A DNA stretch of 45,901 bases from Neolewinella lacunae. Its GTDB lineage: Bacteria; Bacteroidota; Bacteroidia; Chitinophagales; Saprospiraceae. The stretch's first letter is position 1, and the number at the start of each line of letters is the position of its first letter. The stretch is from assembly GCF_014349155.1 (NCBI RefSeq), contig NZ_JACSIT010000029.1, positions 1 to 45,901 on the forward strand, given 5' to 3'. The notes beneath the pieces were generated by a model. The model searched no databases. It worked only from the letters and a program-made list of their open reading frames with translations, and was not told where the DNA came from. Position numbers and translations under genes: made by a program. Below are positions 33,001-38,815 of the stretch, one piece after another.

Positions 33001-33987
33001 AGCACATACTCTGTAAACTTTGCCTTGGTAGCTGGTGCTACACTGACTACTGACCCGGAAGTCGGCACCATTGGTGCGAACGTGATCACGGGCATCCCCG
33101 CAGGCACGAGCATCCGCCTGATTGCTACGGACGCCGCCTGTAACAAGACCGATGACATTGTGGTGGCTGCACCGAACTGTTGTGTCTCAATAGAAGCTTT
33201 TGTGTACCTGGAAGGAAGCCTCATCGCACCCCAAACCGGCCTGTACAGTACACCAATGCGTACTACCTTGAATGCTTCCAAACTTCTGCCAGGGCAGTAC
33301 AGCGAAGACATTTTTATCGGTAATTTCTACCAACCCATTCTTGGAGCTTCAGGCCAAGCCTATAATGTGGCGCCTTGGAACTATGCGGGCACAGAAGGCA
33401 TTGGTTTCGATTCAGAAATGATGAATGCGAATGCTGATGCTGGGTATCCGTCAACTGTGGTGGATTGGGTTTTGGTTTCCTTGCGTTCGACCCCAGAGAA
33501 CGGTAGTGAAGCGATTTGCCAACGTGCCGGCCTGCTGCACAATGACGGAAGGATCGAATTCATCAATGACGCTGATTGCTGTGTGCTGGATCCATCACAG
33601 AGCTATTACATAGTAGTAGAACATCGGAACCACTTAATCGTAATGTCGCACGAAGCAGTTCCTGTCGTCAACAACGTGCTCACTTACGATTTTCGCAATA
33701 AGCAGTCATACGTCAATGATCCCTTCTCGTCAGGCGTGTTTCTCCGACAGAAAGAAGTCTTACCTGGTGTTTTTGCAATGTACGCTGGCAACGGTGATCA
33801 CCTCACTTCAAACAGTGAATACACAGATATTACCGCTGCTGATTACACCAAGTGGCTTGTTAATGGCCCCGCCAACCGCGTGTATAACCTCGTCGATTAT
33901 AACATGGATGGTGACGTTAGCGCGCTGGATTTCTTCCTGTGGTTGAGTAATGCTCCAGGCTTCACCAGCATCATCGTTTCCAATTGA
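24034..33987 (+). CDS. Giant modular surface protein 1 (3317 aa)
   Basis: Start is a TTG at 24034, or a GTG at 24058; no ATG is in frame. An unusually long N-region (about 42 residues) precedes a hydrophobic segment at 43-60. Residues about 150-490 form an alpha/beta domain with GPIAIFPGFEAQA and GGNFLAQCAAIRGF, perhaps class I amidotransferase-like. Then come a cadherin-like Big_9 type domain (about 496-585, VTVNVLANDTNPLGGPLTV), an SdrD B-like domain (about 588-660, VFLDANTNGILNAGETGASG), a beta-rich stretch, five 94-residue Ig-like repeats, two 90-residue and two 70-residue repeats, four 86-residue repeats and four 236-residue composite repeats. The last 269 residues match the end of the next protein and finish in a dockerin-like calcium loop (DYNMDGDVSALDFFLW). 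Probably an exported adhesin or scaffold. Very Thr/Ser/Gly/Asn-rich. Function beyond this is not known. Confidence 0.88.
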   Translation: MAWYKFFEVKDYLKKNSRTVYNALLCFNSVDKITWGNGSVWKTLVVLFAGFALLLGWNVSLQGKGTGPQYPDLFATYPSEVIEECENDPSAESVWAALWPFGSGHQENLPAYIRKAGQGKAHQLSAGPASFFGAHLVKRFDQGPSPIDGFNLLPADASTQSTMATETLPAGTLIIAMDDANQASDTRITQAYGLAVRLLHAGIPLKWIINSSKTSRTGIDFTASARQRYPTTGTYSSRSFRAGPIAIFPGFEAQAATVINSFGNSIRVYELQNATTVDVHSNLTHKPFVFVENGANPDIHSDNILVRAGLTQGTHFTEGSLTTITASSCVTIITVPHNESITTAQRTAVRAFLQSGGNFLAQCAAIRGFQNSAPRPFLNAGYRDNPGLGTFLYDNPTEPSAQFEGNIGDRGGSVEDFGFNTNPPGGTRIVYDSQNDYKAYTGRIDGVTASDGGYIHYLAGHDHSDQGANRLDADRFYLNAVLRSAIRPTNCGLNLGPIAQDDTGTINCGSASVTVNVLANDTNPLGGPLTVNLIGSGTNGTFVNNGNGTITYTGNVTGFWGGDQITYEACSGAVCSQATITITASNPSQSTINGTVFLDANTNGILNAGETGASGVTVNLYNDLNNNDLLDVGEPLITSTSTTAGGAYSFSINSISAPSTVTLSNQLVPATTSDSWQNSAGTNFPTSFQDNGDIIRYQGFRFQSLNIPANATITSATLRLIGYDDGNIPVTIRAENLSAPPAYTAANNYLSTRAVTTSSVTWNVPNISDEQVLNSPNFSSVVQQVVNNQGGLTHLSLILSNTTGTWLIYNSDDGSAFRPRLDLTYTTPGAPSNFVVTVNTSTLPTGATLTTDNVEAVSFTALGQLDCNNNFGYETCPNAFVSITPSSSTVCVGGAVTLSSTVSGGNGSCTRQWQSGPSASGPWTNISGATAATYNAPTATAGTFYYRATYACTGSTCAVPTSNVATVVITPDPTISIAPSSSTVCVGGTVTLTATPGNGTGTCTIQWQSGTSAGGPWTNISGANAATYSAPTTTAGTRYYRATYSCTGNGCGAANSATATVVVTPDPTISITPSSSTVCVGGTVTLTATPGNGTGTCTIQWQSGTSASGPWTNISGANATTYSAPTTTAGTRYYRAAYSCTGSGCNVANSATATVVVTADPTISITPASSTVCVGGTATLTATPGNGTGTCTIQWQSGTSATGPWTNISGANATTYNAPTTTAGTRHYRATYSCTGSGCDAANSATATVVVTPDPTISITPSSSTVCVGGTVTLTATPGNGTGTCTIQWQSGTSASGPWTNISGANATTYNVPTTTAGTRYYRATYSCTGSGCDAANSATATVVINALPNNGLAVSDAAICIGQTATITITGSQNGVSYQLRLDSNDSNVGAPVAGNGGAINITVSPTATTLYNILATNTTTNCFAELTDKPMVTVNPLPNNGLAVTDDAICAGEMASITITGSQSGVSYQLRRDNNDSNVGAPVVGTGGNITIMVSPASTTLYNILATNTTTTCAAELTDKPTVTVEDPLDPGTNGALSICAGETVTAAALFAALGGTPDPGGIWTPALAGGGTYTYTHAATANCPATSAQVVVTETAGPDAGTNGTLMICQGETVTTAELFNALGGTPDPGGVWTPALAGAGVYTYTHAAVGACPLSSAQVVVTEETPETAGSNGSREFCEGTNTLQNLFDIITGEDPGGSWAGTTAGPSSGVMIGAGTAINFSAAAPGVYQFTYTIPATAACPAVSATATITVTNRLLAGPDNSDEFCEGSGQGYNLTELLSGADAGGTWAQTSGATVNIGDPSSVDFSAAAPGTYIFTYTHAASGSCPADVATLTITVTNQLLAGIDNSDEFCEGSGAAYNLTALLSGADAGGAWAQTGGIAVNIGNPASVNFSGAAPGVYTFTYTHAASGSCAADVAVFTITVTNQLLAGTDNSDEFCEGSGAAYNLVALLSGADAGGVWAQTSGAAVNIGNPSSVNFSGAAPGVYTFTYTHAASGSCPADMATFTITVTNQLLAGPDNNDLFCAGSNANYDLTALLSGADAGGTWSQTGGDMVNSSNPANVNFSAAAPGMYTFSYTHAASGSCPAEVSVMTITIEYCCPEVPIASVGTVECVNGTTYQYTFAASLGATVASANGTISGNLVMVAVGTNDVLTVYNDVNCEAVTLNITSPTICNISCEQPNLTVGNSVCNGATYSVSFTETTGATITTAPGTYTITGNVISGIPLGTNVVITATNPNDGACNITLTAISPTDCGNLCPDELISVSALGVCSADGLTYSVNFVLAPGATLTTEPMVGTIGSNVIMGIPAGTNIRLVATNAGCNKADDILITDPNCCPDAPIASVGSVVCLNGTTYQYTFAASPGATVVSANGTISGNTVTLTVGANDVLTVYRDVNCDVVTLNVDSPANCNLTCEQPNLTLGNSVCNGATYSVSFTETTGATITTAPGIYTVTGNVISGIPLGTNVVITASNPNDGACAITLTAISPIDCGTPCPDELVSVSALGVCSTDGLTYAVNFVLAPGATLTTEPLVGTIGANVITGIPAGTNIRLVATNAACNKTDDIIVADPNCCPDEPIASLGSVVCVNGTTYQYTFAASPGATIVSANGTISGNMVTVAVGTNDMLTVYRDANCDVVTLNVTSPANCNLACDQPDLTVGNSVCNGTTYAVSFTETTGATITTAPAIYTITGNLISGIPQGTNVTITATNPNDGDCTVTLTVISPNDCGTPCPDELISVSALGVCATDGLTYSVNFFLSPGATLITDPAVGTIGTNVITGIPAGANIRLIATDAACNKTDDIVVAAPDCCPEAPVVSVGSVVCVDGTTYQYSFAASPGATVTSANGTIIGNTVTVAVGTNDVLTATNDVSCDLVTLGVASPATCVDLMCEQPDLTLGNAICAVTTYSIAFTETTGAVISTDPGTYTITGNVISGIPIGTNAVITATNPNDSDCAISLTATSPTALECAPCPEELISVSALGICSADGSTYSVNFALVAGATLTTDPEVGTIGANVITGIPAGTSIRLIATDAACNKTDDIVVAAPNCCVSIEAFVYLEGSLIAPQTGLYSTPMRTTLNASKLLPGQYSEDIFIGNFYQPILGASGQAYNVAPWNYAGTEGIGFDSEMMNANADAGYPSTVVDWVLVSLRSTPENGSEAICQRAGLLHNDGRIEFINDADCCVLDPSQSYYIVVEHRNHLIVMSHEAVPVVNNVLTYDFRNKQSYVNDPFSSGVFLRQKEVLPGVFAMYAGNGDHLTSNSEYTDITAADYTKWLVNGPANRVYNLVDYNMDGDVSALDFFLWLSNAPGFTSIIVSN
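26665..28074 (+). repeat. Five 282-bp repeats in surface gene 1
   Basis: Units start at 26665, 26947, 27229, 27511 and 27793, each 94 codons: SITPSSSTVCVGGTVTL ... TIQWQSGTSASGPWTNIS. Copies 2-5 are nearly identical; copy 1 is diverged. Each has four cysteines, suited to two disulfides in an Ig-like fold. Confidence 0.9.
29311..30342 (+). repeat. Four 258-bp repeats in surface gene 1
   Basis: Units start at 29311, 29569, 29827 and 30085 (86 codons): LLAGPDNSDEFCEGSG ... GVYTFTYTHAASGSC. A diverged single copy of this module also occurs in surface gene 2 (about 37421-37650). Confidence 0.88.
30340..33177 (+). repeat. Four ~708-bp composite repeats in surface gene 1
   Basis: Units start at 30340, 31048, 31756 and 32464 (708, 708, 708 and 714 bp). 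Each holds three related sub-domains, starting at CCPEVPIASVG, EQPNLTVGNSVCNG and CPDELISVSALGVC, so the unit is itself an old triplication. Confidence 0.88.
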
Positions 33988-34066
33988 AATGATTGGGGGA
34001 TTCAAAAGTCAGGAACTTCCTTGAAATGTATTTGCCCATCATTCAGAATATTATTCTACTCTCTTT

Positions 34067-37000
34067 ATGAAAAAAACATTTGCCACGCTGCTTTTGCTTT
34101 GCTTCACCTATACGCTCGGGTATTCCCAGAGAGTGATGCAATGGAGCATCGGAGAAGTTGAAGTGAACTGCGGCCCCGTCACCTCGGTTTGCTACCCCCT
34201 GCTGATCGCGCTCGAAGAAGCGTCGGATACGCCGGAGCTAGGGACCAGTACCTTGAGGTTTTTTTATGATTCGGGACTGTTGACTGGAATGAACATCATT
34301 AATGTTCAAAACGGTTACAGCGTTTCAGGGACAAACCAAAGCGCTCCGGTATACGGAGGAGTATTCAATTTTTCTACAAATGCTGGTACTTTTGTTGCCT
34401 GCAATATCATTGAAAATACCTCCATGCCAATCGCACTGGGTACCGTCCCAGTACACGTATTAGATATCTGCTTTACGGTACTCCCTGCTGCAGGCTTTCC
34501 CTTATGCGCACCCATCGTTTTTGATAATAACCACATCGGTGCAGGCCTAGGGATAGCCGAGGACGATGGTTACCTCAATAATGACGCTGGAGTGGTAGGC
34601 ACCTATTATCTGAACCAGAATTACACAAATTTGAACTTGGCGGACGATGAAGTGGTCAACTTCTTATATACAGTGAATCCTGGGTTTGATGGAAACGTGG
34701 ACGCCCTCACTGACAACGTAGGGATGACCCTGACTTCCGGATGCGTAGAGCTGCCCACTCCAAGCGATGACCTAGCAGTTAGTGACGATGAAATTTGTAT
34801 CGGTGAGACGGCAATGATTACCATCACTGGGAGCGAAGTAGGAGTAAATTACCAATTGCGACTGGACAGCGACGATAGTAACGTTGGCACGCCCATAGCA
34901 GGTACCGGGGGGGACGTCAGTTTCTCTATTTCACTAAGCGAAACTACTGTCTACAACATATTGGCCACGGATGTTGCTTCGGGATGTTTTGTTGAGTTAA
35001 TAGACAAACCTACCGTAGGGGTTAATTTATATCCTGATGCTACGCTTCCGGTTAGTGACGATGCTATCTGCCTTGGAGAGGTGGCAACGATTACCGTCAT
35101 GAACAGTGAGAGTGGCGTGAGTTACCAACTCCGATTGAATAGTGACGATACCAATGTGGGGACCCCAATTGAGGGCACGGGCGCAAGCATCAGTTTTATG
35201 GTCAGTCCGTTGGTACTGACAACTTATAACGTATTTGCCACGAATACGACGACGGGTTGCGAAAATGAGCTAACGGATATTTCTACGGTATCGGTGGAGC
35301 CCGCCCTCGATCCCGGCACGAACGGCACCCTGACAATCTGCGAAGGCGAAACGGTTACGGCCGCTGAGCTCTTTGCCTCCTTGAACGGCACGCCCGATGC
35401 TGGTGGCACCTGGACCCCCGTCCTTGCTGGTGCGGGCACCTACACCTACACCCACGCTGCTACGGCCAACTGCCCGGCGGTTAGCGCCGAGGTGGTTGTC
35501 ACGGAAGAACCCGCCCTTGATGCTGGCACGAACGGCACCCTGACGATCTGCGAAGGCGAAACGGTTACGGCCGCTGAGCTCTTTACCTCCTTGAACGGCA
35601 CGCCCGATGCCGGCGGCATCTGGACCCCCGTCCTTGCTGGTGCGGGCACCTACACCTACACCCACGCGGCTACGGCCAACTGCCCGGCGGTTAGCGCTCA
35701 GGTGGTGGTTACGGAAGAGCCCGCCCTTGATGCTGGCACGAACGGCACCCTGACGATCTGCGAAGGCGAAACGGTTACGGCCGCTGAACTCTTTGCCTCC
35801 TTGAACGGCACGCCCGATGCTGGTGGCACCTGGACCCCCGTCCTTGCTGGCGCGGGCACCTACACCTACACGCACGCGGCTACGGCCAACTGCCCGGCGG
35901 TTAGCGCTCAGGTGGTGGTTACGGAAGAACCCGCCCTTGATGCTGGCACGAACGGTACCCTGACGATCTGCGAAGGCGAAACGGTTACGGCCGCTGAACT
36001 CTTTACCTCCTTGAACGGCACGCCCGATGCTGGTGGCACCTGGACCCCCGTCCTTGCTGGTGCGGGCACCTACACCTACACGCACGCTGCTACGGCCAAC
36101 TGCCCGGCGGTTAGCGCCGAGGTGGTGGTTACGGAAGAACCTGCCCTTGGTGCTGGTACGAACGGTACCCTGACGATCTGCGAAGGCGAGACGGTTACGG
36201 CCGCTGAGCTCTTTGCCTCCTTGGGCGGCACGCCCGATGCTGGCGGCACCTGGACCCCCGTCCTTGCTGGCGCGGGTACCTACACCTACACGCACGCTGC
36301 TACGGCCAACTGCCCAGCGGTAAGTGCCCAAGTGGTGGTTACGGAAGAACCTGCCCTTGATGCTGGCACGAACGGTACCCTGACCATCTGCGAAGGCGAG
36401 ACGGTTACGGCCGCTGAACTCTTTACCTTCTTGAACGGCACGCCCGATGCTGGTGGCACCTGGACCCCCGTCCTTGCTGGTGCGGGCACCTACACCTACA
36501 CCCACGCGGCTACGGCCAACTGCCCGGCGGTTAGCGCTCAGGTGGTTGTCACGGAAGAGCCCGCCCTTGATGCTGGCACGAACGGCACCCTGACGATCTG
36601 CGAAGGCGAAACGGTTACTGCCGCTGAGCTCTTTAGCTCCTTGGGCGGCACGCCCGATGCTGGTGGCACCTGGACCCCCGTCCTTGCTGGTGCGGGCACC
36701 TACACCTACACGCACTCGGCTACGGCCAACTGCCCAGCGGTTAGCGCCGAGGTGGTTGTCACGGAAGAGCCCGCCCTCGATCCCGGCACGAACGGCACCC
36801 TGACGATCTGCGAAGGCGAAACGGTTACGGCCGCTGAACTCTTTACCTCCTTGAACGGCACGCCCGATGCAGGTGGCACCTGGACCCCCGTCCTTGCTGG
36901 TGCGGGCACCTACACCTACACCCACTCGGCTACGACCAACTGCCCAGCGGTTAGCGCTCAGGTGGTTGTCACGGAAGAGCTTGCCTTGGACCCGGGTACG

Positions 37001-38743
37001 AACGGTACCCTGACCATCTGCGAAGGCGAAACGGTTACGGCCGCTGAGCTCTTTACCTCCTTGGGCGGCACGCCCGATGCAGGTGGCACCTGGACCCCCG
37101 TCCTTGCTGGTGCGGGTACCTATACCTACACCCACGCTGCTACGGCCAACTGCCCAGCGGTAAGTGCCCAAGTGGTGGTTACGGAAGAACCTGCCCTTGA
37201 TGCTGGCACGAACGGTACCCTGACGATCTGCGAAGGCGAGACGGTTACGGCCGCTGAACTCTTTACCTCCTTGAACGGCACGCCCGATGCTGGCGGCACC
37301 TGGACCCCCGTCCTTGCTGGCGCGGGTACCTACACCTACACCCACGCGGCTACGGCCAACTGCCCAGCGGTTAGCGCTCAAGTGGTTGTCACGGAAGAGC
37401 CTGCATTGGATGCTGGCGCAGATAACGATGATACTTTTTGCGCGGGCGCAGGTGCAATGTATGATTTGACGGCATTGCTATCCGGTGCCGACCCCGGTGG
37501 AACCTGGGTGCAAACTGGCGGAGCAACAGTTGACATCTCCAATCCAGCAAGTGTCAACTTCAGCAGCGCTGCTCCAGGAGCATATACCTTTACTTATACG
37601 CATGCAGAAACGGTTAACTGTCCCGCTGACGCTTCAACCATGGTCATTAACGTAGAAGCAGTTCCTATTGCTTTCTTAGTGACTGGTGGGGGAACCTATT
37701 GTGCTCATGAGATAATGGCCCAGTCCATCGGATTGGATGGCTCGCAATCGGGCGTGAACTACACTTTGTTCCGTGGTGCTACCTCGATAGAAACCCTTCC
37801 CGGTACTGGCGCAGCATTAAACTTTACCGCCCAAACGACTGCTGGTACCTACACGGTAGTAGCAACGAGCACGGCTGGAGAGCTTTGCAGCAGCGATATG
37901 GCAGGCAGTGCAGTGATTGTTGTTGAAGATTGCTGTGTGACCATTGAAGCTTTCGTATACCTGGAAGGAAGTGTTATTGTGCCACAAACAGGAGCCTATG
38001 CCCTGCCAATGCGTACGACACTAAACCTATCTAGGTTGCTGCCAGGCCAGTACAACGAGAATGCCTTCGAAGGTAATATCTACCAGCCGATATTAGGCGT
38101 TGCTGGTCAGGCTTACAATGTTGCTCCCTGGAGCTACAGTGGCACGGAAGGCATTGGCTTTGATTCAGAAATGATGAGTGCAAATGCCGATGCAGGTTAT
38201 CCCGCTACAGTGGTAGACTGGGTTCTCGTCTCATTACGTACTAATCCAGAAGACGGTGATGAAGTGCTTTGTGAGCGAGCTGGGCTTCTCCACAACGACG
38301 GAAGGATTGAATTCCTGAGCGATGCCGATTGTTGCCAAATTGATCAGTCTCAGAGTTACTACGTGGTAGTTGAACACCGTAACCACCTGATTGTAATGTC
38401 GCACGAAGCAGTAGCAGTGGTGAACAATACCATTACTTACGATTTCCGGGATAAGCAATCTTACGTCAGCGATCCATTTGCAGCGGGTATTTTCCTGAGG
38501 CAAAAGGAAGTATTACCAGGCGTATTCGCAATGTACGGAGGGAATGGCGATCACGTTTCTTCTGGAAGTGAATACACTGACCTCACTGCCGCTGACTACA
38601 CAACTTGGGTGACCAACGGACCTCAGAACAGGGCCTACAACCTAGTAGACTACAACATGGATGGAGACGTTAGCGCGCTGGACTTCTTTTTATGGTCCAT
38701 GAATGCACCTGGCTTTACGAGTGTTAAAGCACGGGTCGAGTAA
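34067..38743 (+). CDS. Giant modular surface protein 2 (1558 aa)
   Basis: Signal peptide MKKTFATLLLLCFTYTLGYSQ, then a beta domain (22-225: RVMQWSIGEVEVNCG, LGTSTLRFFYDSGLL, VHVLDICFTVLP, IVFDNNHIGAGLGIAEDDGY) shared with surface protein 3. The pattern of hydrophobic strands and the FFYDSGLL motif could fit a cohesin-like sandwich, but this is uncertain. Two 90-residue PKD/Ig-like modules follow, then ten 70-residue repeats (413-1112), one 86-residue module, one more beta module and a C-terminal domain (1289-1558) nearly the same as that of protein 1. This domain ends in a duplicated dockerin-like motif (AADYTTWVTNGP and DYNMDGDVSALDFFLW). It starts 79 nt after gene 1 and is closed by a terminator. 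It is probably an exported adhesin or scaffold. Confidence 0.9.
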   Translation: MKKTFATLLLLCFTYTLGYSQRVMQWSIGEVEVNCGPVTSVCYPLLIALEEASDTPELGTSTLRFFYDSGLLTGMNIINVQNGYSVSGTNQSAPVYGGVFNFSTNAGTFVACNIIENTSMPIALGTVPVHVLDICFTVLPAAGFPLCAPIVFDNNHIGAGLGIAEDDGYLNNDAGVVGTYYLNQNYTNLNLADDEVVNFLYTVNPGFDGNVDALTDNVGMTLTSGCVELPTPSDDLAVSDDEICIGETAMITITGSEVGVNYQLRLDSDDSNVGTPIAGTGGDVSFSISLSETTVYNILATDVASGCFVELIDKPTVGVNLYPDATLPVSDDAICLGEVATITVMNSESGVSYQLRLNSDDTNVGTPIEGTGASISFMVSPLVLTTYNVFATNTTTGCENELTDISTVSVEPALDPGTNGTLTICEGETVTAAELFASLNGTPDAGGTWTPVLAGAGTYTYTHAATANCPAVSAEVVVTEEPALDAGTNGTLTICEGETVTAAELFTSLNGTPDAGGIWTPVLAGAGTYTYTHAATANCPAVSAQVVVTEEPALDAGTNGTLTICEGETVTAAELFASLNGTPDAGGTWTPVLAGAGTYTYTHAATANCPAVSAQVVVTEEPALDAGTNGTLTICEGETVTAAELFTSLNGTPDAGGTWTPVLAGAGTYTYTHAATANCPAVSAEVVVTEEPALGAGTNGTLTICEGETVTAAELFASLGGTPDAGGTWTPVLAGAGTYTYTHAATANCPAVSAQVVVTEEPALDAGTNGTLTICEGETVTAAELFTFLNGTPDAGGTWTPVLAGAGTYTYTHAATANCPAVSAQVVVTEEPALDAGTNGTLTICEGETVTAAELFSSLGGTPDAGGTWTPVLAGAGTYTYTHSATANCPAVSAEVVVTEEPALDPGTNGTLTICEGETVTAAELFTSLNGTPDAGGTWTPVLAGAGTYTYTHSATTNCPAVSAQVVVTEELALDPGTNGTLTICEGETVTAAELFTSLGGTPDAGGTWTPVLAGAGTYTYTHAATANCPAVSAQVVVTEEPALDAGTNGTLTICEGETVTAAELFTSLNGTPDAGGTWTPVLAGAGTYTYTHAATANCPAVSAQVVVTEEPALDAGADNDDTFCAGAGAMYDLTALLSGADPGGTWVQTGGATVDISNPASVNFSSAAPGAYTFTYTHAETVNCPADASTMVINVEAVPIAFLVTGGGTYCAHEIMAQSIGLDGSQSGVNYTLFRGATSIETLPGTGAALNFTAQTTAGTYTVVATSTAGELCSSDMAGSAVIVVEDCCVTIEAFVYLEGSVIVPQTGAYALPMRTTLNLSRLLPGQYNENAFEGNIYQPILGVAGQAYNVAPWSYSGTEGIGFDSEMMSANADAGYPATVVDWVLVSLRTNPEDGDEVLCERAGLLHNDGRIEFLSDADCCQIDQSQSYYVVVEHRNHLIVMSHEAVAVVNNTITYDFRDKQSYVSDPFAAGIFLRQKEVLPGVFAMYGGNGDHVSSGSEYTDLTAADYTTWVTNGPQNRAYNLVDYNMDGDVSALDFFLWSMNAPGFTSVKARVE
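35303..37402 (+). repeat. Ten 210-bp tandem repeats in surface gene 2
   Basis: Exactly 210 bp each, starting at 35303 and every 210 bases to 37193; consensus ALDAGTNGTLTICEGETVTA ... TYTYTHAATANCPAVSA. Copies differ by a few bases, and variants (ASLNG, TSLNG, TSLGG, ALDPG) are mixed along the array, a sign of recombination between units. Two older relatives are in gene 1 (about 28621-29040). Confidence 0.95.
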
Positions 38744-38750
38744 AAAGGCA

Positions 38751-38781
38751 ACCGCGAGGAAGTACAAAACTTCCTCGCGGT
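38751..38781 (+). terminator. Hairpin between surface genes 2 and 3
   Basis: ACCGCGAGGAAG (38751-38762) pairs perfectly with CTTCCTCGCGGT (38770-38781) around a 7-nt loop, 7 nt after the stop of gene 2. The following T-content is low, so termination may be partial. Confidence 0.65.
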
Positions 38782-38815
38782 ATGTCTATTCAATTTATAT
38801 TCTAAGATTATTGTC

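Noticed and set aside
35270..37381. 703-codon open frame on the minus strand of surface gene 2
   Set aside because: It is a shadow of the 210-bp repeats: the unit is a multiple of three, so a stop-free antisense frame is copied ten times. The predicted product is Arg/Gly-rich with no family signature.
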